This document shows positions 1-5,078 of a stretch of DNA of 5,078 nt, in pieces. The stretch is from NCBI GenBank assembly GCA_051891435.1, contig JBJFFE010000074.1, positions 1 through 5,078 on the forward strand, in the 5' to 3' direction. How positions within the stretch are numbered: position 1 is the stretch's first letter; every line of letters starts with the position of its first letter. The stretch comes from UMGS1933 sp051891435. Lineage in GTDB: Bacteria > Bacillota > Clostridia > TANB77 > CAG-508. The notes beneath the pieces are model-generated. The model was not told where the DNA came from. It did no database searches and worked only from the letters and a program-made list of their open reading frames with translations. The translations under genes and the position numbers were made by a program.

Positions 1-39
1 ATCATACTAAATAACAAGATTAACACAAGTTTTTTATCT

Positions 40-116
40 TGTAGGGGTAACTTCCAAGAAAAATTTGTATAATAAGCGCCCTACTTATTGCAAAAATTTA
101 TTTTCTTGCCCCTACA
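40..116. repeat. TGTAGGGG/CCCCTACA inverted repeat (hairpin element)
   Basis: An imperfect inverted repeat bounded by TGTAGGGG (40-47) and its exact complement CCCCTACA (109-116). Inner arms at 55-76 and 84-108 also pair with a few bulges, for example CAAGAAAA against TTTTCTTG, with a short loop around 77-83. It lies downstream of the walJ terminator and outside any gene. The same terminal octamers bound the hairpin repeat at 3073-3152, so the two probably belong to one dispersed non-coding family, similar to a MITE or REP element. No transposase is present. The family assignment is inference from the shared ends. Confidence 0.6.
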
Positions 117-172
117 GCCCCCAATATATAAATTTAATTCTAATAACTTTTAATTCTTAGAATTTTTGTTTC

Positions 173-208
173 AAAAAAGAGAATGAGTGGGGCATCATTC
201 TCTTTTTC
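173..208 (-). terminator. Rho-independent terminator after walJ
   Basis: GAGAATGA (179-186) pairs perfectly with TCATTCTC (195-202) around an 8-base loop. The stem is extended by an A-run (173-178) facing a T-run (203-207). Read leftward, the stem is followed by six T residues, as expected of an intrinsic terminator. It starts a few bases past the walJ stop codon and closes the murA-walJ unit. The symmetric A/T flanks could also allow it to work rightward. Confidence 0.85.
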
Positions 209-214
209 TAAACT

Positions 215-1010
215 TTATAATATATTAAATATTTTACTAGGATTATCTCTAGGTGCAACATTTAAATTAATATTTTCTAAAGAGATATCCTGATTTTTTA
301 ATTTTTCCATAACACTTTCATAAGCTATTTCAGGAACATTATTTTCTTTACTTAAGTGTATTAATAAAACATCTTTAAGACCATATGTAATTAATTTCGA
401 AATAGTTTCTCCGGCTTCTACATTAGACAAATGACCGATTTTGGCTAGCAATTCTTTGTTTAAGTTGATAAGGATAAGAAGAAACCTTTAAAATATTAGG
501 CTCATAATTTGACTCTAGCATAATAAAAGAGCTATCTTTGAAATTATTAAAAAGATTATCATCAATATGACCTATATCTGTTGCAATACTTATTTTGGAA
601 TCATTGTTATAAATATTAAATCCACAAGGCTCTGCGGCATCATGAGGAGTAGGGAAAGGAAAAATCCTTAAATCCCCCAATTGAAAACTTTTATTAGTTA
701 CAATTGTTTTTTGATTTTCCTTAGAAACTTTATTTTCTTTTTCATTAAGAACTAGCCAAGTCCCTTTCGTTGCAAAAACAGGTAAATTATATTTTGAAGA
801 TATTAAATTTAAACTTTTTGTGTGATCTATATGTTCGTGAGTGATTAAAATAGCATCTATATCATTTAATCTTAAATTAAATTCTTCCAAAAGAGCTTTT
901 TCTATTTTTTTACAACTTACTCCAACATCTACTAATAATTTTGTATTTTCACTTTGAACAAAAAAGCTATTTCCAGAACTTCCACTATATAAACTACAAC
1001 ATTTTAGCAT
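215..1010 (-). CDS. walJ: WalJ/YycJ-type MBL-fold metallo-hydrolase, read through a +1 frameshift at CGG
   Basis: A metallo-beta-lactamase-fold protein of the YycJ/WalJ group, whose members are linked to cell-wall homeostasis and coordination of division with replication and are probably nucleases. Visible features are the N-terminal LYSGSSGNS, the metal-binding THEHIDH (H58, H60, D62, H63), HDAAEP with H123, ATDIGH with D145, LESN around 165-168, GHLSN (192-196) and a C-terminal IHLS. The frame opened by ATG 1010 stops early, at 195 residues. Skipping one C at 437 joins it to the downstream frame, giving 264 residues, close to what I recall for Bacillus subtilis YycJ. The join restores RIASQN-GHLSN, matching the family pattern RI-x4-GH-x-SN. 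AAAGGATG (1025-1018) is the ribosome site. The start overlaps the murA stop by 7 bases, suggesting translational coupling. The family call is firm; in vivo frameshifting is inferred. Confidence 0.88.
434..440 (-). other. +1 frameshift site 1 (AAT CGG T in walJ)
   Basis: On the coding strand the sequence reads AAT (440-438), CGG (437-435), T (434). In the zero frame CGG is followed by three codons and then TAA. Skipping the C at 437 gives Asn191-Gly192-His193 and opens the rest of the gene. Gly-His is a conserved pair of this family. No Shine-Dalgarno-like stimulator or obvious downstream hairpin is seen. The extra base could instead be placed at the CC of 444-443, which would give SKIGH rather than SQNGH, so the exact point is not proven by this site alone. 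Confidence 0.75.
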
Positions 1011-2276
1011 TTGTAATCATCCTTTATTCTTATTATTTTAGCACCAAGACTATTAAACTTGTCCTCTATATTTTCATAACCTCTATCAATATAATGAACA
1101 TTATAAATTTCTGTAATGCCGAGATGCAACCATACCAGCAATAATTAATGCTGCACCAGCTCTTAAATCAGAGGCAAAAACATTGGCGCCATACAAACTC
1201 TCGACTCCTTCAAATATTGCAGATTTACCCTGAACAGTTATTTGAGCTCCCATTTTATTTAACTCAGCAGTATACTGAAAACGTGAATCCCAAATACTTT
1301 CATTTATAATACTTGTTCCTTCAGAAAGGGCTAAAACAACTCCCATTTGTGCTTGTAAATCGGTAGGAAAACCTGGATATGGTAAAGTTGTAATATTAGC
1401 TTTGGAAGTTTTTTTATTGTACCAAACATGAATAGTATCCTCATTATATTCTACATTACCGCCAATTTCTAATATTTTAGAGGTTAAACAATCTAAATGT
1501 TCTGGTATGCAATTTCTTAAAATTAAATCACCTTTTGTTGCAATTGCAGCTAACATAAAAGTTCCTGCTTCTATTTGGTCTGGTACGACTGAATATGTAA
1601 TATTATTTTTTAGTTTTTTTACACCATTTATTTTTATACTGTCAGTTCCAGCACCAATAATATTTGCACCAGCAGAGTTTAAAAAGTTTGCAACATCAAC
1701 TATATGTGGCTCTTTAGCAGCATTTTCTATAATAGTTGTTCCTTTTGCAAAAACACTTGCAAGCATAATATTAATAGTTGCTCCTACAGAAACAATATCT
1801 AAATAAATAGTTGTTCCTGTTAATTGTTTAGCTTTTGCAATAACCTTACCTTGCAATAAATCAACACTTGCTCCTAAACTTTCAAAACCTTTAATGTGTT
1901 GATCAATTGGACGAGGACCTAAATTGCAACCACCAGGAAGACCAACTTCTATGCTTCCACATCTTCCAAGCATAGCTCCTAATAAGTAATAAGAAGCTCT
2001 AAATTTACTAGTTAGATCTAAAGGGGCAACGCTATTAAAAATATGTGTATTATCTATAGTGATACTATGTGTATTATTCCATTTTATTTTTGAACCTAAT
2101 TGTTCTAATATATTACAAGTAATTTGTATATCGGAAATATTTGGTAAATTATTAATAGTACAAACTCCATTAATAAGTAAAGTGGCTGGTAAAAGTGCTA
2201 CTGCTGAATTTTTTGCTCCGATTATTGATACTTCTCCTTTAAGTGGCGTACCACCTGTTATAACTAGTTTTTCCAT
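1004..2276 (-). CDS. murA: UDP-N-acetylglucosamine 1-carboxyvinyltransferase (MurA), read through a +1 frameshift at CGG
   Basis: Transfers enolpyruvate from PEP to UDP-GlcNAc, the first committed step of peptidoglycan synthesis, in the cytoplasm. Seen in order: GAKNSA with K22 and N23, the catalytic-loop cysteine C117 in GGCNLGPRPID, the UDP-sugar-site FPTDLQAQ with its conserved aspartate, and RAGAALIIAG near residue 375. The zero frame then ends after 391 residues. Skipping the C at 1121 gives ASGITE, followed by HYIDRGYE and a normal C-terminus, for a total of 423 residues, typical for MurA. The DRGYE arginine corresponds to R397 of E. coli MurA, which binds PEP, so a non-shifted product should be inactive. 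ATG 2276 was chosen because GGAGG lies five bases upstream (2286-2282); the ATG at 2288 overlaps that site. The gene overlaps walJ. Clostridia often carry two MurA paralogues, and which one this is cannot be told. Confidence 0.92.
1118..1124 (-). other. +1 frameshift site 2 (TCT CGG C in murA)
   Basis: On the coding strand: TCT (1124-1122), CGG (1121-1119), C (1118). The zero frame reads Ser-Arg-His-Tyr-Arg-Asn-Leu and then TAA at 1103-1101. Skipping the C at 1121 gives Ser385-Gly386-Ile387 and 38 further codons that match the MurA C-terminus. Known MurA proteins have glycine at this position (E. coli AEGTT, B. subtilis ADGVT), so the restored residue is the conserved one. No stimulatory element is visible. 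Confidence 0.85.
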
Positions 2277-2300
2277 TATTGCCTCCATTTATTAAGTAAT

Positions 2301-2329
2301 AAAAATAGAGTGTAAATAAACCACTCTAT
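2301..2329 (-). terminator. Terminator after spoIIR, or attenuator in the murA leader
   Basis: ATAGAGTG (2305-2312) pairs with CACTCTAT (2322-2329) around a 9-base loop. Read leftward, the stem is followed by TTTTT and further AT-rich sequence. It lies between the spoIIR stop and the murA ribosome site. As a spoIIR terminator it would separate sporulation transcripts from murA. If murA starts from the candidate promoter at 2340-2368, the hairpin sits at the very 5' end of that transcript and could act as an attenuator or stability element. The 8-bp stem is only moderately strong. Confidence 0.6.
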
Positions 2330-2332
2330 ATT

Positions 2333-2968
2333 TTACATAAATATACCACTAAAATTAAAATTTTGCAATAGTTCTACCACTTTAAATTTAATTTTAGTAT
2401 TATCTGAACTATCAGATATTAACTTATATTCTTCTTGACTTAATTCAGATTCTAAAATTTCTTTAGAATCATCAGGAACTATACCAGATGAAACATCTAT
2501 AAAACATAAAGGAGGGAACATTACACACCACCAGTTTTCACCACTAGCATTCCCTATTTTTATTCTTAAAGCATCATAATTACCAGGTGGAAAACTAATA
2601 TCTCCATATGTTTTTACAGGAAAATCAAAATTACCTATTTCTACCGTTACTTCATAATCAAAGCCATTTTCGTAAACAGTATCTTGAGCAATTTGTTTAA
2701 AATTATTTAAATTATTTGATACAATTTCTATTATTTCGTTTTTATCGTTTAGATCTTTGGTAATTGAATTTATATATTTTAAAATATTATCTCTAACAAG
2801 ATATTTTAAATTCTGGTCTTCGGAAGAGTTACTATTTGCAATAACATGTAATCTAAAAACAGAATCGGAAATATTTTTACATACTGCGTTAGTATAAGAT
2901 GTAGCACAAATTAATACATAAATAAATAATAAAAAAAACAAAATTGTAAATCTTTTAAAAACTTTCAT
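2333..2968 (-). CDS. spoIIR: Stage II sporulation protein R (SpoIIR)
   Basis: SpoIIR is made in the forespore, exported to the space between the two sporangial membranes, and triggers SpoIIGA to process pro-sigma-E in the mother cell. The protein has 211 residues, near the family's usual size. A basic start (MKVFKRF) precedes a hydrophobic segment at about residues 8-22, serving as signal peptide or anchor. The family signatures are FRLHVIANSNSSEDQ (38-52) with VRDNIL shortly after, and ENWWCVMFPPLCFID (144-158). ATG 2968 was chosen over the one at 2998 because GGAGG (2977-2973) precedes it by four bases and the longer form adds an uncharged MLIIILSGGF stretch. It has no in-frame CGG and reads uninterrupted. 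A sigma-F-like promoter lies just upstream. Confidence 0.93.
   Translation of the reverse strand: MKVFKRFTILFFLLFIYVLICATSYTNAVCKNISDSVFRLHVIANSNSSEDQNLKYLVRDNILKYINSITKDLNDKNEIIEIVSNNLNNFKQIAQDTVYENGFDYEVTVEIGNFDFPVKTYGDISFPPGNYDALRIKIGNASGENWWCVMFPPLCFIDVSSGIVPDDSKEILESELSQEEYKLISDSSDNTKIKFKVVELLQNFNFSGIFM
2340..2368 (-). promoter_or_regulatory. Candidate sigma-A promoter for murA-walJ
   Basis: Reading leftward, TTGCAA (2368-2363), a 17-base spacer and TATATT (2345-2340) fit a sigma-A promoter. It lies inside the 3' end of spoIIR. Transcription would begin near 2333, so the murA leader would contain the hairpin at 2305-2329. It would allow vegetative murA expression independent of the sporulation-specific spoIIR promoter. 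AT-rich DNA gives chance matches, so confidence is moderate. Confidence 0.45.
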
Positions 2969-2987
2969 AAAACCTCCACTTAAAATA

Positions 2988-3015
2988 ATTATTAGCAAAA
3001 ATGTAAAAAATATAC
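2988..3015 (-). promoter_or_regulatory. Candidate sigma-F promoter of spoIIR
   Basis: Reading leftward, GTATA (3015-3011), a 14-base spacer and GCTAATAAT (2996-2988) resemble the forespore sigma-F/sigma-G pattern GnATA ... GGnnAnAnT, with only the second G of the -10 missing. spoIIR is known to be sigma-F dependent in Bacillus subtilis, which supports the call. The predicted start near 2981 leaves a very short leader before the ribosome site at 2977-2973. Confidence 0.5.
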
Positions 3016-3072
3016 TTAAAAATTTTTAAAAATAAATTGTAATTTGGAGGAGAAATATTTATGGCGAATGTT

Positions 3073-3152
3073 GTAGGGGTCGCCGTCCTCGGCGACCCGT
3101 AATAATGATTATTTACATATTTACGGGTCGCCCAAGAGTGCGACCCCTACAC
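3073..3152. repeat. GC-rich TGTAGGGGTCGCC hairpin repeat
   Basis: An inverted repeat whose left end TGTAGGGGTCGC pairs with GCGACCCCTACA at the right end (up to about 3152), and whose inner GGCGACCCGTAA pairs with TTACGGGTCGCC. The left arm can also fold on itself (GTCGCCGTCCTCGGCGAC). It stands out as GC-rich in AT-rich surroundings. Flanking sequence pairs weakly further out, AATTTGGAG at 3041 against CTCTACAAATT ending at 3180, so the whole unit may be about 3041-3180. From memory, hairpins of this type, starting TAGGGG and carrying complementary CGCC/GGCG arms, are widespread between genes of gut Clostridia. It is probably a non-autonomous mobile repeat; no coding capacity is seen. Confidence 0.75.
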
Positions 3153-3273
3153 CTTCTAAAATAAATTTCCTCTACAAATTAAAATTTCCAAAATTAAATA
3201 TTAATAAAAAGTATTAATGTCTTATAATTGTAATATTTCCGTAATATTGTCGAAATAAAGAGGATGATTTTTA

Positions 3274-3302
3274 TTGACTAATGAAAAAATAAATGGTAAA
3301 AT
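3274..3302 (+). promoter_or_regulatory. Sigma-A promoter of the 173-residue gene
   Basis: TTGACT (3274-3279), a 17-base spacer and TAAAAT (3297-3302) form a good sigma-A promoter, with transcription expected from about 3309 and the ribosome site at 3321-3325. The same two hexamers with the same spacing recur upstream of the UDPGP gene, which strengthens both calls. Confidence 0.7.
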
Positions 3303-3308
3303 TTACCA
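3294..3308. promoter_or_regulatory. 15-bp palindrome over the -10 box, possible operator
   Basis: TGGTAAA (3294-3300), a central A, and TTTACCA (3302-3308) form a perfect 7+1+7 palindrome that covers the TAAAAT -10 hexamer and the start-site region. A repressor bound here would block the promoter. As RNA it would form only a weak, loop-less hairpin, so a DNA operator is the more likely role. The binding protein is unknown. Confidence 0.45.
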
Positions 3309-3335
3309 GTAGAAACTTAGGGAGGTTTGTGTTTG

Positions 3336-3857
3336 ATGGGGGATTTAAAAATAAAAAAAGTATGTGGATTTAATATAAGTAGCATACATTTTTCAATGAT
3401 GATTCTTCCTTATATCAACAAAGAACTGGAACAAGAAAGAAATATTATAACAATTTTAGAAGGTAATTTAGAGAGAAATATAAGACAAGTTTTATCAAAA
3501 ATAACAATAAACAATGAAGCAAAAGAGAAAATTTTAAATATAAATTGGAAAGCTTCTGATATAAAAAAGGACAATATTGAAAAAGTAATAAAATCGAGCT
3601 TATTAAAAAAAGAAAATTTAGATATAATTGTATGTGGATGTGAAAAGTATATTAATTTAGCAAATGAAATAATTAAAAAAGCAATAAATAAAAATATTAA
3701 AAATATAGAGGAAAAAAATATAAAAATAATAGATTGTTATACTGTAAATGATTTTAAAGAAAATATAAGAGAAATTTTAGACAATCATGATATTATGTTT
3801 AATACATCTGGAGAACATAGTATAGAGGAAATTTTCGATGGTTATCATTCAGCATAA
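3336..3857 (+). CDS. Uncharacterised 173-residue protein
   Basis: I do not recognise the family. The product is soluble, rich in Lys, Ile, Asn and Glu, with no signal peptide or membrane segment. The N-terminal part contains KVCGFNISSIHFSMMILPYI (about residues 7-26). The C-terminal half alternates short hydrophobic strands and helices, including LDIIVCGCEKYINLANEII and IKIIDCYTVNDF, and ends in EEIFDGYHSA; this suggests a compact alpha/beta fold with several cysteines. GGAGG (3321-3325) precedes ATG 3336 by ten bases. TTG 3333, at seven bases, is an alternative start adding one residue. Codon use is like its neighbours: arginine is AGA only, no CGG. It is transcribed from its own promoter and followed by a terminator, so it is probably monocistronic. 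Confidence 0.85.
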   Translation: MGDLKIKKVCGFNISSIHFSMMILPYINKELEQERNIITILEGNLERNIRQVLSKITINNEAKEKILNINWKASDIKKDNIEKVIKSSLLKKENLDIIVCGCEKYINLANEIIKKAINKNIKNIEEKNIKIIDCYTVNDFKENIREILDNHDIMFNTSGEHSIEEIFDGYHSA

Positions 3858-3863
3858 AATATA

Positions 3864-3892
3864 TTGACTATTTCTCATATTTATTATAAAAT
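3864..3892 (+). promoter_or_regulatory. Sigma-A promoter of the UDPGP gene
   Basis: TTGACT (3864-3869), 17 bases, TAAAAT (3887-3892), identical boxes and spacing to the promoter at 3274-3302. Transcription should start near 3899, in the loop of the terminator hairpin that follows, so promoter-derived mRNA lacks the left arm of the hairpin and leaves the ribosome site free. Confidence 0.65.
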
Positions 3893-3916
3893 CCCTCCAT
3901 AAGGAGGGATTTTTTT
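3888..3916 (+). terminator. Terminator of the 173-residue gene, overlapping the next promoter and ribosome site
   Basis: AAAATCCCTCC (3888-3898) pairs with GGAGGGATTTT (3903-3913) around the tetraloop ATAA, with the T-run to 3916. This is a strong intrinsic terminator. The right arm GGAGGG (3903-3908) is also the ribosome site of the following TTG start, and the left arm overlaps the -10 box of that gene's promoter. Confidence 0.85.
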
Positions 3917-5078
3917 GGAAGAAAAAATTAAAAATTTAAAAGAAATTTTAGAGCAATATGGGCAGGAACATTTACTTTCAAATTTTGACGACTTAAATCA
4001 AGAAAAAAAAGAAGAATTATTAGAACAGATATCACAAATAAATTTTGAACAGATGAAAAACTTATATGAAAGTGTTGGAAAAATAGTAGAGAATGCAAAT
4101 GTAAAAATTGAACCAATTTCATATGTAGAAAAAGCAAATATAGAAGAAAGTAAAAAACAAGAGTATTTTGAGAAGGGGGCAAGTGTTTTAAAAGAAAATA
4201 AACTTGCAGTAGTTACAATGGCAGGAGGGCAAGGAACAAGACTTCGGACATAATGGACCTAAAGGTACATTTTATTTAAATGTAGAGCCTAAAGCTAAAT
4301 CTATATTTGAATTATTATGTGAAACATTAAAAAGAGCAAATGAAAAATATAATGTAAGTATTCCTTGGTATATAATGACAAGTAGAGAAAACAATGGGGA
4401 TACTGTTAAATTTTTTGAAGAAAATAATTATTTTAACTACAATAAAAATGATGTTAAATTCTTTGTTCAAGGGGAATTACCAATGCTTAGTACTTCTGGA
4501 AAAGTACTTTTAAATGAGCAAGGTACAGTTAAACTTGCAGCAGATGGACATGGAGGAGTTTTTGAATCTATGTTTAAAAATGGTGTTGTAGAAGACATGA
4601 AAAAAAGAAATATAGAATGGATTTTTATAGGACCTGTAGATAATCCTTTAGCACAAATGGTAGATGAAGTTTTAATTGGGCTTTCTGAAGAACAAAATGC
4701 AATGAGTGCAGGTAAATCTGTTGTTAAAGCAAATCCTAGTGAAAAAGTCGGTGTATTTTGCTTAAAAAATGGTAAACCAAGTGTTATTGAATACACAGAA
4801 ATAAGCGAAGAAATGGCAAATAGATTGGACGAAAATGGTGGCTTAGCATTTGGAGAATCACATATAAATTGTAATATGTTTAATATAAAAGGAATAGAAA
4901 AAATAGGAGCAGAAAAACTTCCATACCATGTAGCATTTAAAAAAGCAACATATATGGATGAAAAAGGAAAAATCATAAATCCAGTTGAACCAAATGCATA
5001 TAAATTTGAAAGCTTTATATTTGATGCATTTGAAAAACTAGATAATATGACTATTTTAAGAGTAAAAAGAGAAGAGGA
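3915..5078 (+). CDS. UDPGP-family UDP-sugar pyrophosphorylase, read through a +1 frameshift at CGG; 3' end beyond window
   Basis: A UTP-dependent sugar-1-phosphate uridylyltransferase of the UDPGP family (eukaryote-like UAP1/UGP type), probably making UDP-GlcNAc, UDP-GalNAc or UDP-glucose; substrate is not resolved. Residues 1-90 are a charged helical lead-in. MAGGQGTRLG (102-111) with PKG (115-117) is the nucleotide-binding loop. MTS (154-156), FVQGELP (183-189), ADGHGG (209-214), VDNPL (241-245) and EYTE (292-295) follow in the family order. The zero frame ends after 112 residues. Skipping the C at 4245 restores TRLGHNGPKG and an uninterrupted frame to the window edge (387 residues seen). 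Start is TTG 3915 with GGAGGG six bases upstream. No other in-frame CGG occurs. The frame-0 peptide would have no catalytic domain. Family call is firm. Confidence 0.88.
4242..4248 (+). other. +1 frameshift site 3 (CTT CGG A in the UDPGP gene)
   Basis: CTT (4242-4244), CGG (4245-4247), A (4248). The zero frame reads Leu-Arg-Thr and stops at TAA 4251-4253. Skipping the C at 4245 gives Leu110-Gly111-His112 inside GGQGTRLG...PKG, one of the most conserved motifs of the family, where glycine is the expected residue. The motif fixes the shift within a few bases, making this the best-defined of the three sites. AGGAGGG at 4223-4229 lies 15 bases upstream, too far to resemble the prfB-type stimulator. 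Confidence 0.88.

Noticed and set aside
1..39. ACAAGAT (14-20) / ATCTTGT (36-42) hairpin as a terminator or gene end
   Set aside because: The loop is long, no T-run follows in either direction, and no coding frame enters from the window edge.
215..451. A separate small gene starting at TTG 451 for the WalJ C-terminal part
   Set aside because: No ribosome site precedes it, and the piece is exactly the missing C-terminus of the upstream frame.
423..1010. walJ, murA and the UDPGP gene as ordinary frameshifted pseudogenes
   Set aside because: Everything on both sides of each break is well conserved with no further stop or indel. All three breaks are the same extra C before a conserved GGN glycine. 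Independent decay would not pick the same base and context three times.
1507..1806. Open frames antisense to murA (also 941-1144 and 2059-2295, plus strand)
   Set aside because: They lie opposite well-supported genes, have no family resemblance and no ribosome site.
4223..4229. AGGAGGG as a Shine-Dalgarno-type stimulator of the third frameshift
   Set aside because: It lies 15 bases before CGG, is explained by the AGGQG codons, and has no counterpart at the other two sites.
434..4248. Simple sequencing or assembly errors at the three sites
   Set aside because: None is in a homopolymer longer than two bases. Other T-GG-glycine contexts in the window (for example AAT GGT and AAT GGA in the UDPGP gene) carry no extra C. 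A context-specific systematic error cannot be fully excluded without the reads, so this is downgraded rather than disproved.
434..4248. Reassignment of CGG to another single amino acid without frameshift
   Set aside because: Whatever CGG encodes, staying in the zero frame reaches a stop within a few codons at each site; only a one-base shift restores the proteins.
4467..4976. Open frames antisense to the UDPGP gene (also 3928-4182, minus strand)
   Set aside because: Shadows of the conserved sense-strand coding sequence with low-complexity, hydrophobic translations.

Overview
The window is AT-rich with strong Shine-Dalgarno sites. It carries spoIIR, a gene of the forespore-to-mother-cell sigma cascade, so it most likely comes from a spore-forming, low-GC member of the Clostridia (Bacillota). 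A closer placement is not supported. Arginine is encoded almost entirely by AGA, with a few CGT.

Layout: positions 1-210 hold no gene, only a TGTAGGGG/CCCCTACA inverted repeat and the terminator of the leftward genes. On the minus strand, in transcription order, lie spoIIR (2968-2333), a hairpin with a T-run (2329-2301), murA (2276-1004) and a walJ/yycJ-type metallo-hydrolase (1010-215). murA and walJ overlap by 7 bases. A non-coding stretch of about 365 bases (2969-3335) separates this leftward block from two rightward genes. It holds a candidate sigma-F promoter, a large GC-rich hairpin repeat with the same TGTAGGGG/CCCCTACA ends, and a sigma-A promoter with a palindrome over its -10 box. 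The rightward genes are an unrecognised 173-residue protein (3336-3857) and a UDPGP-family UDP-sugar pyrophosphorylase (3915 to beyond the window end).

The central observation is that three of the five genes (walJ, murA, UDPGP) are each split by one extra base, and all three sites look alike. In each, the zero-frame codon is CGG, preceded by a codon ending in T. Skipping the C gives GGN, which is the glycine that the protein family conserves at that position. These are the only in-frame CGG codons I find in about 1,460 codons. Five other sense-strand CGG triplets occur, all out of frame and all in normally read sequence. The likeliest reading is that CGG is not a normal arginine codon here and that CGGN is read as glycine with a +1 frameshift. 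The main alternatives are a systematic sequence error or pathway-specific recoding.

Functionally, the UDPGP enzyme probably makes a UDP-sugar, possibly UDP-GlcNAc. MurA uses UDP-GlcNAc to start peptidoglycan synthesis. WalJ-type proteins are linked to cell-wall and replication control, and SpoIIR signals between the two sporulation compartments. The split genes therefore lean toward envelope metabolism, although essential housekeeping genes would be affected by a genome-wide CGG rule anyway.
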